A stretch of 64,000 nt of DNA from Coriobacteriaceae bacterium AM48-5 (GCA_027669525.1 JAQEDJ010000006.1:1-64000), one strand, 5' to 3'; positions 19,282 through 28,273 are shown, numbered from the stretch's first letter. Numbers and translations are program-made. Notes: a model not told the origin generated them from the letters alone.

Positions 19282-19356
19282 TGGTGGGCGTTAGAAGATT
19301 TGAACTTCTGACCTCTTCCGTGTCAGGGAAGCGCTCTCCCCCTGAGCTAAACGCCC
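19282..19356 (-). tRNA. tRNA-Val(GAC)
   Basis: 75 bases including an encoded CCA. The anticodon loop CTGACAC gives GAC, and acceptor (GGGCGTT/AACGCCC), D and T arms pair. It is the intact half of the putative att pair of the island. Confidence 0.93.
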
Positions 19357-19359
19357 AAA

Positions 19360-19435
19360 TGGAGCGGACAACGGGGCTCGAACCCGCGACCCCAACCTTG
19401 GCAAGGTTGTGCTCTACCAACTGAGCCATGTCCGC
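19360..19435 (-). tRNA. tRNA-Gly(GCC), copy 1
   Basis: 76 bases with encoded CCA. Acceptor GCGGACA/TGTCCGC pairs, and the loop TTGCCAA gives anticodon GCC. It is identical to the copies at 21833 and 22057 and lies three bases upstream of tRNA-Val. Confidence 0.93.
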
Positions 19436-19576
19436 CTGCGAGGATTTAATATACGGGATAATCCACCCAAATGCAAGAACTTTTTTTGAAAAGTTTTGCG
19501 ACACCCTCGCGAACCTCGCGAAGACATCAGCCACCACGGAAAGCGCAGGCAAACGCAAACTCGCCGCAAGAGGCCC

Positions 19577-21308
19577 CTACAACTCAGCAAGCATGATCCA
19601 GGCAGAACTGTCCTGCGCGAGCCTGCCGTCTGCAAGCGGTGATGAGGTGAGCAGGACCCTGCCCGCCGGCAGCTCCACGGGTGCTGCACCGAAGTTCGTC
19701 ACACACGCCCAGCCGTTGTCGCGGCGATAGGCGATGACGCCGCCCTCAGCGCCCTCGGCACCATCCGCAAGGCCGGTGCGCCCGTCAAGATCGAGCCACG
19801 CGAGATCGTTGGCGCACCCGCGCAGCTTGCGCCGCAGCCAGAGGGCGTCACGATAGAGCGCAAGCATCGATGTCGGGTCCGCTTCTTCCCTATCGGCAGC
19901 GTAATCGGAAAACCATGCAGGCTGCGGCAGATGGGGCGCCGCATCGGCGTCCGCCGGTGAAAACCCAAACGATCCGCCCTGCACGGGATCGTCCGCTGCC
20001 ACCCACGGCAGGGGCACACGGCAGCCGTCGCGCCCCTTCTCGCGCTTCGGTCCGTGCGTATTGGTCGCAGTAGGATCTTCGAGTGCGGCCCACGGGATAT
20101 CGGCCACCTCAAAAAAGGCCGAGCTCCTCACCCTGATACACGTATGTCGAGCCCGGAAGCGCCAGCTCGAGCAAAAGGCCGCCCGCGCGCGCGCTCGCCG
20201 AGTTCACGGTCCTCGTCATAAGACGACCCGTCGCGTAAGAGCCAGTCGAGCGCAATCTGGTGGTAGCGCGTCGCCTTGATCTGCGGCAGGGCATAGCGCG
20301 TCGCCACGCGCGGCACGTCGTGGTTGGAGAGCACCCAGGTCGAGGCGGAATCGGATTCTATAGCTGCCTTCAAGCCCTCCTCGATTGCAGCGTGCATGTC
20401 ATCATAGGTCCAAGTGGCCTTGGCAAACTCAAAGTTGAATGTCTGGCCAAGCTCGCTGGGACGCGCGTAGAGATACTGGCGCTCGGGCAGCACCCACGCC
20501 TCGGCAACGGCGCTGCGTGGCGGATCATAGCGGTCGAACACGCGGCGCCACTCGCGATAGATCTCGTGGACCTCGTTGCGGTCCCACAGCGGATGGGTGC
20601 CGTCCTCAACCATGTCATCGCCCTCGGCGAGATGCCACCGGTCGAGGTCATCGCGGTCGAGATCCTTGGCGAGACCGTGCGCCACATCAATGCGAAAGCC
20701 ATCGACGCTCGATCGCTCCAAAACGCCAGGACGTCGCAAAAGAACGCATGAACCTCGGGGCACGACCAGTCAAAGTCCGGCTGCTCGGGCGTAAACATGT
20801 GCAGATACCACTGACCGTCCGCGACGCGCGTCCAGGCGGGGCCACCAAAGTTGGCATTCCAATTGGTGGGAGGCAGCTCGCCGTGCTCGCCGCGACCATC
20901 GCGGAAGATATAACGGGCGCGCTCGGGCGATCCGGGGCCGGCGGCAAGAGCGGCTTTGAACCAGGGGTGCTGGTTGGACGAATGGTTGGGCACGATGTCG
21001 ACGATGACCTTGATGCCGTGCGCATGAGCCGCGGCGATCATGTCATCGAAGTCGTCAAGCGAGCCGAGACGTGGGTCGACATCGCAGTAGTCCGCCACAT
21101 CATAGCCGCCATCGACGAGAGGCGATGGGTAAAACGGGCTCAGCCAGATGGCCTCGATACCCAGCCGCTCAAGATAGTCCATCTGCTGGGTAATGCCCGC
21201 GATATCGCCCAGACCCGAACCAGTCGAATCCTTAAACGAGCGCGGGTAGATTTGATAAATCGCGGCATCGGACATCCATGGGCGCGAAGAGGACTTTTCT
21301 GTAGCCAT
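19577..21308 (-). CDS. GH13 alpha-glucosidase (three frameshifts)
   Basis: An alpha-glucosidase/oligo-1,6-glucosidase-type enzyme of about 577 residues. The first barrel region WMSDAAIYQIYPRSFKDS and DIVPNHSS are in the first frame. The nucleophile Asp in DGFRIDVAHG, acid/base Glu in AVAEAWVLP and the third acid in LSNHDVPR are in the second. The C-terminal domain ends SSAWIMLAEL in the last frame. Indels fall near 20710, 20180 and 20115. ATG 21308 follows AAGGGAGAT. It should release glucose from alpha-glucans; no signal peptide is seen, so it is probably cytoplasmic. Confidence 0.92.
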
Positions 21309-21405
21309 GGGATGAATCTCCCTTGCAACGAGGTTTTGCGAGATGCCCACGATGATACGCCCAAAGCTGACATTCACGGCAAACAACGCCGCAGCCACGC
21401 CCCAA

Positions 21406-21433
21406 AACGCTCGCTCCCTCTCGGGTTCGAGCC
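21406..21433 (+). repeat. 28-base direct repeat, left copy
   Basis: Contains GGTTCGAGCC, which resembles a tRNA T-arm. It is identical to 21752-21779. Confidence 0.75.
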
Positions 21434-21494
21434 TCCTGGGACGAATCGATCGATTAGTGAAAAGAACGGAAGACTTACTCCCCCGGCCACGACA

Positions 21495-21598
21495 GCGAGC
21501 GGGCTCCGGGTACCCCAGGTTGCCGCGAAAGAGGAGGGTAGCGTACTTTATGTACGCGACCGACGATTGAGGGGCAAGATGGGGTACCCGGGGCTCGC
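21495..21598. repeat. Nested inverted repeat upstream of the GH13 gene
   Basis: Outer arms GCGAGC...CCGGGTACCCCA (21495-21517, with a four-base bulge) and 21580-21598; the inner hairpin is GCGTAC-TTTAT-GTACGC with flanking GGT/ACC. Confidence 0.75.
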
Positions 21599-21615
21599 GC
21601 AGCGTCAACAAAAAA

Positions 21616-21637
21616 ACGCGGTTCGTTAGAACCGCGT
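21616..21637 (-). terminator. Terminator after the truncated tRNA-Gly
   Basis: A perfect 9-base stem ACGCGGTTC with GAACCGCGT is followed by TTTTTTTG on the minus strand. Confidence 0.85.
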
Positions 21638-21644
21638 AAGATAG

Positions 21645-21663
21645 TTGGAGCGGACAACGGGGC
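21645..21663 (-). pseudogene. Truncated tRNA-Gly 3' end
   Basis: The last 18-19 bases (CCCCGTTGTCCGCTCCA) of tRNA-Gly(GCC) are present with a downstream terminator, but the 5' two-thirds are absent. It looks like the remains of a fourth copy. Confidence 0.7.
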
Positions 21664-21751
21664 GTCCGCGTATCCGCTTCGCGGATCCGCACCGGCTTCG
21701 GCCGCCTGCCGGCGTCCTCGCCAGCTCGCTACAAACGCTCCGCGTTTGCTT

Positions 21752-21779
21752 AACGCTCGCTCCCTCTCGGGTTCGAGCC
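21752..21779 (+). repeat. 28-base direct repeat, right copy
   Basis: Identical to 21406-21433. It lies between a truncated tRNA-Gly and an intact tRNA-Gly gene. Confidence 0.75.
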
Positions 21780-21798
21780 CAAGCGATGGGTACGAAAA

Positions 21799-21824
21799 AG
21801 CCCGGCTACCGTAGTAGTCGGGCT
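21799..21824 (-). terminator. Terminator after tRNA-Gly copy 2
   Basis: An 11-base stem AGCCCGACTAC with GTAGCCGGGCT (one wobble pair) followed by TTTTTC on the minus strand. Confidence 0.75.
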
Positions 21825-21832
21825 GCTGCGTT

Positions 21833-21908
21833 TGGAGCGGACAACGGGGCTCGAACCCGCGACCCCAACCTTGGCAAGGTTGTGCTCTACCAACTGAGCC
21901 ATGTCCGC
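21833..21908 (-). tRNA. tRNA-Gly(GCC), copy 2
   Basis: 76 bases with encoded CCA; identical to copies 1 and 3. Confidence 0.93.
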
Positions 21909-21923
21909 ATATGTAAAACAAAA

Positions 21924-21941
21924 CGGGCGCCGGAGCGCCCG
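21924..21941 (-). terminator. Terminator after tRNA-Cys
   Basis: CGGGCGC-TCCG-GCGCCCG hairpin followed by TTTTGTTTT on the minus strand. Confidence 0.75.
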
Positions 21942-21950
21942 GATGTTGCC

Positions 21951-22022
21951 TGGAGGCGAAGCGGATTCGAACCGGGGGTAAAGGCTTTGCAGGCCTCTGC
22001 CTTACCACTTGGCCACTTCGCC
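21951..22022 (-). tRNA. tRNA-Cys(GCA)
   Basis: 72 bases with encoded CCA. The anticodon loop CTGCAAA gives GCA; acceptor GGCGAAG pairs with CTTCGCC. Confidence 0.93.
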
Positions 22023-22028
22023 GAAAAA

Positions 22029-22046
22029 GGACCGCCTAAACGGTCC
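22029..22046 (-). terminator. Terminator after tRNA-Gly copy 3
   Basis: GGACCG with CGGTCC stem followed by TTTTTC on the minus strand. Confidence 0.7.
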
Positions 22047-22056
22047 GGAAATGCAA

Positions 22057-22132
22057 TGGAGCGGACAACGGGGCTCGAACCCGCGACCCCAACCTTGGCA
22101 AGGTTGTGCTCTACCAACTGAGCCATGTCCGC
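22057..22132 (-). tRNA. tRNA-Gly(GCC), copy 3
   Basis: 76 bases with encoded CCA; it is the upstream member of the cluster. Each tRNA of the cluster is followed by its own terminator. Confidence 0.93.
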
Positions 22133-22237
22133 TTGCGGGTTATTAATTTACGCGAGTTGTCCAAAAGACGCAAGTACTTTTTTCAAAAAACTTGTCTGCC
22201 GCATGTTCTTAGTAGCTAAACGCGCTAAAGCGATTGG

Positions 22238-22984
22238 CTAGGCACACGACTCCAGCGCTCCGCTAAACAGCTTCACCATCTGCACGCGCGTGCCGGCGCC
22301 GTCCGTACGACGAGCAACCTCCACGTTATCGACGAGCATACGCATAAGCTTGATACCACGGCCGCGCTCCTCTGATGCGACCGGTTCGCTCGTTTCATCG
22401 ATAGAATAGCCGGCACCTCGATCAAGCACCTCAACCACAACGCGATCGCCATAGGCCTGAACCGTCAGGACGCACCCGATACCGCCCGCATGGTCATAGG
22501 CATTACCCAGCGCCTCCCCCGACGCCAATGCGACATCGTAGCGCTCGTCGCGGCGCAACGGAAGCGATTCAAGGAGTTCGGCGATGCGATGTCGGTAGTA
22601 TGGAAGATTCTCGATACCCTGACGGACCTCGACGCTCTTACTCCAGCGAGGCAGCTCCCCCACCGGAATGGCGGGAATAGACTCCCGTGCCGGCCCCGCG
22701 ACATGAAGGATATCGACAAGACGAGCAATCTCCAAAAAGCGAACAACTTCACCCGATGCATTGACGAGCGAGAGCAGGCCTTCTCGCCTCATGAGCTCAC
22801 GAGCGCGCGTAAGCAGGAATGCCAAGCCCGTCGAATCGATAAAGCTAACAGCCTGACAGTTGATGACGACACGACGCACGCCGCGGCCAATCAAAGCATC
22901 CAACCGCCGACGCAGCGCAGGCACCGTGGCGATGTCGATATCGCCTGGTGGCGTCAAAACCGCTATGTCATTCCACTCATTCAT
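22238..22984 (-). CDS. STAS domain fused to an RsbW-like serine kinase domain
   Basis: A 248-residue signalling protein. Residues 1-100 form a STAS anti-sigma antagonist (PPGDIDIATVPALRRRL, with INCQAVSFIDSTGLAFLL including the conserved phosphorylatable Ser). Residues about 115-245 form a HATPase_c_2 kinase (GEALGNAYDHAGG N-box; DRGAGYSIDE G1 box; GRGIKLMRML G2). Normally these are separate partner proteins. I chose ATG 22984 over an upstream TTG because GGGGAA lies about ten bases before it. It is directly downstream of a SpoIIE-type phosphatase. Confidence 0.88.
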   Translation of the reverse strand: MNEWNDIAVLTPPGDIDIATVPALRRRLDALIGRGVRRVVINCQAVSFIDSTGLAFLLTRARELMRREGLLSLVNASGEVVRFLEIARLVDILHVAGPARESIPAIPVGELPRWSKSVEVRQGIENLPYYRHRIAELLESLPLRRDERYDVALASGEALGNAYDHAGGIGCVLTVQAYGDRVVVEVLDRGAGYSIDETSEPVASEERGRGIKLMRMLVDNVEVARRTDGAGTRVQMVKLFSGALESCA

Positions 22985-23062
22985 ACGACTATGGTTCCCC
23001 AAAAAAGCCCACTCGATGCATTCGTTTCCCCAACCGTACGGATTCAGCCCGCCCAGCGTCGT

Positions 23063-25408
23063 CTATGAACGACCCCGTAAAAACTCAAGGGACACCAATG
23101 CAATGTCATCGTCCAGCGCCGATTCGGTAAATCGGTCGAGCTCGCCCAAGACCTTGCCGCAGATTCCCGATACGCCCTCACCCGAGACAGAGAGCAGAAG
23201 GTCACGAAGGCGCTGCTCGCCAAAAAAAGCACCCGAGCGGTCACGTGCTTCGATTGTTCCGTCGGTGTACATAAATAGCATGTCACCAGGAGCGAACGTA
23301 AACACGCCTGTCTCGTACACCATGCTCTCAAAGGCACCGATTACCCCCGATTGGCATCCAAGCAGCTCGACCTCTCCCCCACGAGCCTCGCCGCCACCCA
23401 GCGGCATCGACTCTGGCCTGATGACCATGGTCGGAGGATGGCCCGCCGAACAATACGTTGCGCGTCCGGCTTTAAGGTCAATCTTGGCGATAAAGGCCGT
23501 CACGAACGTCTCGACCCTCGAAAAGCCCATAAGCATGCTGTTAAGGGAGCGTGCCATGCGGGCCGGTCCAGCGCCCTCCCAGGCATATGCCGTCAGGGCC
23601 GTCTTGACGAGTGCGGACATCGATGCAGCCTCAATGCCTTTGCCAGACACATCGCCCAGAATCATGACGGCGCAATCGTCGGGAAGACGGATGAGCGTAT
23701 AGAAATCGCCGCCGACCAACGCCGAGTTCGTGGCCGACAGGTACACCGAATCGGCGGCGATTCCCGGAACATCCCCCAGTGAATTTCTCATGCCAATCTG
23801 GAGGGTCTGAGCGATATGGCGCTCCTCACGCTTTTGAGATTCGCCTTCATAGATCAGTTCAAAGTCATGGGCCAAGTGCACCATGTAGTCGTATTCAAGG
23901 TCGTCGATTGGTTCCTGGCTGCCATCACGGAGCAGCAAGGCGCGCGTTGTCGGCCCCTTTGCGACATCAGCGTGAACGATCGCATCGTTGTTTCGCTTGT
24001 CATCCGCCTCCGAGCGATAGCGCCCCGCCTCGATACCGGAGTCGACATACAGTCCCTGACACGGCAGGCCGTGGGCTCTCAGCCATGCACCCATAGGCGT
24101 GGATTCATCCACGCGCGTTAGGCGCACGTGCTTGAGATCGTCAGCGCTCGTCCCGCCCAGCACCGACGTCTCGAACCCATCGGAAGCTGATCCCAGGCAC
24201 GCTGCCGGCGTCGTGACAGAAAAGAAGAGCGACTCCGGATCGCCCGGCAACGCTACGCGACTGCCGCCCTCAAAATCGATGACATAGGTTTCGAGGCCCG
24301 CATCATACTCCACGGGGCAAAAATGACAGTTGAGCACGGCGCAAATTTCCGACGATACCGCGCGCGAAGCGACGACGGGATCATCAAGATAGGTAAAAAG
24401 CTCATCGCGCAGCACGTTGAGCGAACGACCAAGTTCTGCCGTGCGGCGCGAACGTAAGCTCGACGCCATGCCGACCATCTGAATAGACAGGTAATCGCAG
24501 ATGACCTCGAGCACGTTAAGGTCATAGGCAAGTGGCGCCTGTGGACGTTTCCAACCGACCTCCAACACACCGAGCACCTGCGTGCCGTAAAACACGGGAA
24601 GACAGATCTCACTGCGATACGGAGGCATATCCTGCACGCGCAGCAAGTGTTTGGAACGATTGTCCAAATCAATGAACATACCCGAAGCAACGCGGTCGCC
24701 CTCAAGGTCCTGCTGGATCGACAGACGACAGGCACGCGACTCACGAAGCACGTAGGTCGGAATGCCCGCGCCGTACGGCATAAATTCGGGAAGGTAGCTA
24801 TCATGCAGCTCCTTGGAAACACCGCGGAGCTTAAAACCGCCGCTCTCAGAAAAATAAATCGCAGCTCCAGAGGCATCGAGCGTTCCGACGAGCCGATTCA
24901 AAACGGTATCGAGCAAGCTGGGGAGCTCATCGGAGCCCACGGTACTCATAATGACCGAAAGGGTACCCGAAAGGCGTTTATTCGCCACCCTAAGCTCCGA
25001 TAGCGCACGTTTGAGCTGACGATCGTGGGAATACTGCTCTTCGATGCTGTGAAGCGCCACCAGGACGCGCGGCGTGCGGCGTCCAAAGATACGCGGAGGC
25101 GTAACGGAACCTGCGCGAACCAAGACGGGAATAAAGGACCCGTCGCTCAGCTTGAGCATCAGCTCGCTCTCGCAGCCATCGGTCTCAAACGGCAGACGAT
25201 GTTCGGTCGCGCGCTCAAAGGCAGACGAGTACAGAACGTCCTTGACATCACCGTTGATGACGTCAGCGCGCTCCTCGCACATCAGATCGAGCAAACGATT
25301 ATTCACATGAAGGATGGTTCCGTCGAGCTCACAAATGATGACAGCATCGCTCGTGATCTCGACCAGTTGGGCAACGTCTGCCCACTCGTTGCGCTCAAGC
25401 GTTTCCAT
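23063..25408 (-). CDS. PAS-GAF-SpoIIE phosphatase (RsbU-like)
   Basis: A 781-residue sensor phosphatase. PAS-like residues 10-110 (AVIICELDGTILHVNNRLLDLM), a coiled linker, and a GAF domain at about 155-320 precede a second regulatory region. The SpoIIE/PP2C catalytic domain covers about 550-780: metal-binding acids in LVGGDFYTL and GDVSGKGIEAA, YTDGTIEARD near the end. It should dephosphorylate the STAS domain of the next gene after sensing a signal. ATG 25408 follows GGTGAGG. The gene is intact. Confidence 0.92.
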   Translation of the reverse strand: METLERNEWADVAQLVEITSDAVIICELDGTILHVNNRLLDLMCEERADVINGDVKDVLYSSAFERATEHRLPFETDGCESELMLKLSDGSFIPVLVRAGSVTPPRIFGRRTPRVLVALHSIEEQYSHDRQLKRALSELRVANKRLSGTLSVIMSTVGSDELPSLLDTVLNRLVGTLDASGAAIYFSESGGFKLRGVSKELHDSYLPEFMPYGAGIPTYVLRESRACRLSIQQDLEGDRVASGMFIDLDNRSKHLLRVQDMPPYRSEICLPVFYGTQVLGVLEVGWKRPQAPLAYDLNVLEVICDYLSIQMVGMASSLRSRRTAELGRSLNVLRDELFTYLDDPVVASRAVSSEICAVLNCHFCPVEYDAGLETYVIDFEGGSRVALPGDPESLFFSVTTPAACLGSASDGFETSVLGGTSADDLKHVRLTRVDESTPMGAWLRAHGLPCQGLYVDSGIEAGRYRSEADDKRNNDAIVHADVAKGPTTRALLLRDGSQEPIDDLEYDYMVHLAHDFELIYEGESQKREERHIAQTLQIGMRNSLGDVPGIAADSVYLSATNSALVGGDFYTLIRLPDDCAVMILGDVSGKGIEAASMSALVKTALTAYAWEGAGPARMARSLNSMLMGFSRVETFVTAFIAKIDLKAGRATYCSAGHPPTMVIRPESMPLGGGEARGGEVELLGCQSGVIGAFESMVYETGVFTFAPGDMLFMYTDGTIEARDRSGAFFGEQRLRDLLLSVSGEGVSGICGKVLGELDRFTESALDDDIALVSLEFLRGRS

Positions 25409-25438
25409 CGTGGACCTCACCGTCTATCGGTAACAAAA

Positions 25439-25456
25439 AAGCCTCCGAAGAGGCTT
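25439..25456 (-). terminator. Terminator after tRNA-Leu
   Basis: AAGCCTC-TTCG-GAGGCTT followed by TTTTTTG on the minus strand. Confidence 0.85.
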
Positions 25457-25467
25457 CTCAAATGCGA

Positions 25468-25557
25468 TGGTGTCGGAGGCGGGACTTGAACCCGCATGAC
25501 CAAAAAGCGGTCACTAGCACCTCAAGCTAGCGCGTCTGCCAATTCCGCCACTCCGAC
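25468..25557 (-). tRNA. tRNA-Leu(GAG)
   Basis: 90 bases with encoded CCA and the long variable arm of a class II tRNA. Anticodon loop TTGAGGT gives GAG. Confidence 0.93.
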
Positions 25558-25701
25558 ATGCTATGTTGTTGATTCGCAGTTCGTTTTGTTGGACCCGCGC
25601 GTTCAACGAGGAAAATAATAACCTATGATTCGAGAACTGTGCAAGCACTTTTTTGAAAAAAGTTTACGAATTTGTAATTGCGCAGGTAGATCCGTATGTC
25701 C

Positions 25702-25826
25702 GGCCCCGAATCGGTGCTGCCTCCCTGCGCGTCCTCGGGCATGAGCGATATTTTGCTACGCACTTCATGCTGCAAAATATCGCTCCCCCTGCGGAATGCG
25801 CCGGGAGGCAGCACCGATTCGGGGCC
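25702..25826. repeat. Nested inverted repeat A
   Basis: A perfect 24-base outer stem (25702-25725 with 25803-25826) encloses a perfect 14-base inner stem GAGCGATATTTTGC with GCAAAATATCGCTC (25743-25756 and 25772-25785). Confidence 0.9.
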
Positions 25827-26008
25827 TACGGCCACATTCTCCAAACACAATTCCCAAACATGTTCTGGGGGCTGATAAAAAGTTTGTGGCTCGGCTTTGC
25901 CGAGCCCTTATATAAGGAGGCCGGAGCTAAAGCTCCGGCCTCGCTCAATTTCCTATTAGATTAAGTGAGCGATCAAGGAATCGCACTCCCCCCTGCCGAG
26001 TTACCGCA

Positions 26009-26135
26009 GGGCCCGCCCTGGTGTTACTTTTCAGAACATTCCGCAGGACGCAAGTAACCCCCGCCGCACAAAGTGCGCAGCGGGGGTTACTTGCATGTCC
26101 GAGGACGTTCTGAAAAGTAACACCAGGGCGGGCCC
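26009..26135. repeat. Nested inverted repeat B, triple-nested
   Basis: A perfect 29-base outer stem (26009-26037 with 26107-26135), a perfect 15-base middle stem (26050-26064 with 26080-26094) and a third CGCAC-AAA-GTGCG hairpin at the centre. The outer and middle arms both contain GTTACTT. It begins 17 bases after the stop of the ABC ATPase. Confidence 0.9.
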
Positions 26136-26151
26136 GGACGAAAACAACCGA

Positions 26152-27180
26152 CTACAGGTCGATGTGCGATTCCTTGATCGGGAACGGCTCGGCGAAGTGG
26201 CAGGCGCAGCAGTGACCCGGTGCGACTTCCTTAAACTCGGGAAGCTTCTCAGAGCAGATACCCTGCGCAATCGGGCAGCGCGTGTGGAAACGGCAACCGG
26301 TCGGCGGATCCAGCGGTGACGGCGGGTCGCCGGCAAGGATGATGCGCTTACGAGTCTTCTGGATATCCGGATCGGGCACCGGCACAGCAGACAGCAGCGA
26401 CTGCGTGTACGGGTGGTGCGGCTCACTGTAGAGCGTCTTCCAGTCCGAAACCTCAACCATCTTGCCCAGGTACATAACGGCAACACGGTCGGAAATATGC
26501 TGTACGACAGAGAGGTCATGAGCAATGAAGAGATAAGCCGTACCGAACTTGTCCTGGAGCTCCTTCAACAGGTTCAGAACCTGGGCCTGAATGGACACAT
26601 CCAGAGCGGAAACCGGCTCGTCGCAGATAATCAGCTTGGGCTTAAGCGCAAATGCACGGGCAATGCCGACACGCTGACGCTGGCCGCCGGAAAACTCATG
26701 AGGATAGCGGTTAATGTGCTCGGGGTTCAGTCCGACAACGTCGAGAAGCTCGCGGACACGCTCAATGCGCTCCTCCTTGGTGCCCACGCCGTGAATGGTC
26801 ATGGGCTCGGAGACGATCTCACCGATTGTCATACGAGGATTGAGCGAAGCATAAGGATCCTGGAAGATAAACTGCATCTCACGACGCATGTCCTTGATCT
26901 CATGCTTGCTCATCTCGGCAACATCTTTGCCCTGGAAGAACACCTTACCGGCCGTCGGCTTGGTGAGGCGCATGATGGTACGGCCCGTGGTGGACTTACC
27001 GCAACCAGACTCGCCGACCAGACCAAAGGTCTCGCCAGGATAGATTTCGAACGAAATGTCGTTCACAGCAGAGACGACACGCTTGGAGAAGCGCTTGGCG
27101 AACATGCCGGACTCAGCGGGAAACTCCTTAGAGAGGTGCTCGACCTTCAGCAGCGGAGTACGCTCGTTGGTATCTGCCAT
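26152..27180 (-). CDS. Peptide ABC transporter ATP-binding protein (OppF/DppF-like)
   Basis: A 342-residue ATPase. Walker A GESGCGKST, Q-loop, signature FSGGQRQR and Walker B LIICDEPVSALD are present. The C-terminal oligopeptide-type extension has the cysteine-bearing GCRFHTRCP. It starts overlapping the OppD-like stop (TAATG). It powers a peptide transporter with the next genes. The gene is intact. Confidence 0.93.
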   Translation of the reverse strand: MADTNERTPLLKVEHLSKEFPAESGMFAKRFSKRVVSAVNDISFEIYPGETFGLVGESGCGKSTTGRTIMRLTKPTAGKVFFQGKDVAEMSKHEIKDMRREMQFIFQDPYASLNPRMTIGEIVSEPMTIHGVGTKEERIERVRELLDVVGLNPEHINRYPHEFSGGQRQRVGIARAFALKPKLIICDEPVSALDVSIQAQVLNLLKELQDKFGTAYLFIAHDLSVVQHISDRVAVMYLGKMVEVSDWKTLYSEPHHPYTQSLLSAVPVPDPDIQKTRKRIILAGDPPSPLDPPTGCRFHTRCPIAQGICSEKLPEFKEVAPGHCCACHFAEPFPIKESHIDL

Positions 27181-28271
27181 TACGCCTCGCCTCCCTTCTT
27201 GGAATCCTTGCGCGTACGGGACGTCTCAGGAGCGTTCTTGAGGAACTCGGGGTCACCGGAGTAGTGGCACGCAGAGTAATGACCAGACTCGGTGACAACG
27301 CGCTCGGGGCGCTGCTTGCGGCACTTGTCCGTCGCATAGGGGCAACGAGGAGAGAAGACGCAGCCCTCAGGCAAGTTCATGAGCGAAGGCGGGTTGCCGT
27401 GAATCGGCGTCAGCGGCTTCTTCTCTTCGATGGCCTGCTCCGGGATGGAGCGGATAAGGCCCCAGGTGTAGGGGTGGCGGCTCTCGTAGAAGATTTCCTC
27501 AGCAGTACCGAACTCGACAGGACGGCCGGCATACATAACCATGATTTTGTCGGCCATATCGGCGACAACGCCCAGGTCATGGGTAATCATGATGATGGCG
27601 TTGCCGTTCTTCTCCTGCATTTCCTGCATAAGCTCAATAATCTGAGCCTGAATGGTAACGTCCAGGGCGGTCGTGGGCTCGTCGGCAATCAGAATATCGG
27701 GATCGCAGGCAAGGGCCATAGCAATCATGACGCGCTGACGCATGCCACCAGAGAACTGGTGCGGATACTCATTGACGCGCTTCTCGGGCTCGGGAATGCC
27801 AACGAGGTCCAAAAGCTCGGTGGCGCGCTTGAGCGCCTCCTGCTTGGAGTAGCCACGATGCAGACGAAGGCCCTCGCCCACCTGCTTGCCGATCTTATAG
27901 ACCGGGTTCAAGGAGGTCATAGGATCCTGGAAGATCATCGCGATATCGTTACCGCGAATGTGCTGCATCTCTTCCTCGGTCATCTCGAGGATAGAACGAC
28001 CGCGATAGCGAACGTCGCCGCCCTCAATCTTTCCCGGAGGCATCGAGATAAGACCCATGATGGTCATGGCGGTCACGGACTTACCGGAGCCGGACTCACC
28101 GACGACACCCAGGGTCTCGCCGCGATCGAGTGTGTAGGACACACCGTCGACAGCGCGAACGACACCATCTTCGGTATGGAAATACATCTTAAGGTCATCG
28201 ACCTCGAGCAGATGCTGGCCCTCGGGAACCGGCTGGTCCTTCAGGTCCACATAGTTCTTGTTCTTCTTCAT
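27180..28271 (-). CDS. Peptide ABC transporter ATP-binding protein (OppD/DppD-like)
   Basis: A 363-residue ATPase with Walker A GESGSGKSV, signature FSGGMRQRV, Walker B ILIADEPTTALD, and the C-terminal GCVFSPRCPYA. It forms a heterodimer with the downstream ATPase. It starts three bases after the permease stop. The gene is intact. Confidence 0.93.
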   Translation of the reverse strand: MKKNKNYVDLKDQPVPEGQHLLEVDDLKMYFHTEDGVVRAVDGVSYTLDRGETLGVVGESGSGKSVTAMTIMGLISMPPGKIEGGDVRYRGRSILEMTEEEMQHIRGNDIAMIFQDPMTSLNPVYKIGKQVGEGLRLHRGYSKQEALKRATELLDLVGIPEPEKRVNEYPHQFSGGMRQRVMIAMALACDPDILIADEPTTALDVTIQAQIIELMQEMQEKNGNAIIMITHDLGVVADMADKIMVMYAGRPVEFGTAEEIFYESRHPYTWGLIRSIPEQAIEEKKPLTPIHGNPPSLMNLPEGCVFSPRCPYATDKCRKQRPERVVTESGHYSACHYSGDPEFLKNAPETSRTRKDSKKGGEA

Positions 28272-28273
28272 CC

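Larger units (their letters stand above)
21309..21832. other. Intergenic region between GH13 and tRNA cluster
   Basis: No gene. It contains a 28-base direct repeat (21406-21433 and 21752-21779), a nested inverted repeat, a terminator, a truncated tRNA-Gly 3' end (21645-21663) and a run of three short hairpins at 21670-21750. Confidence 0.65.
25558..26151. other. Gene-free region rich in palindromes
   Basis: No gene. It has two large nested inverted repeats (25702-25826 and 26009-26135) and two hairpins (GGCTCGGC/GCCGAGCC near 25890; a perfect 11-base GGCCGGAGCT palindrome near 25920-25943). Confidence 0.75.

Noticed and set aside
20439..21629. 396-codon ORF opposite the GH13 gene
   Set aside because: Antisense to a recognised enzyme and repetitive in residue content.
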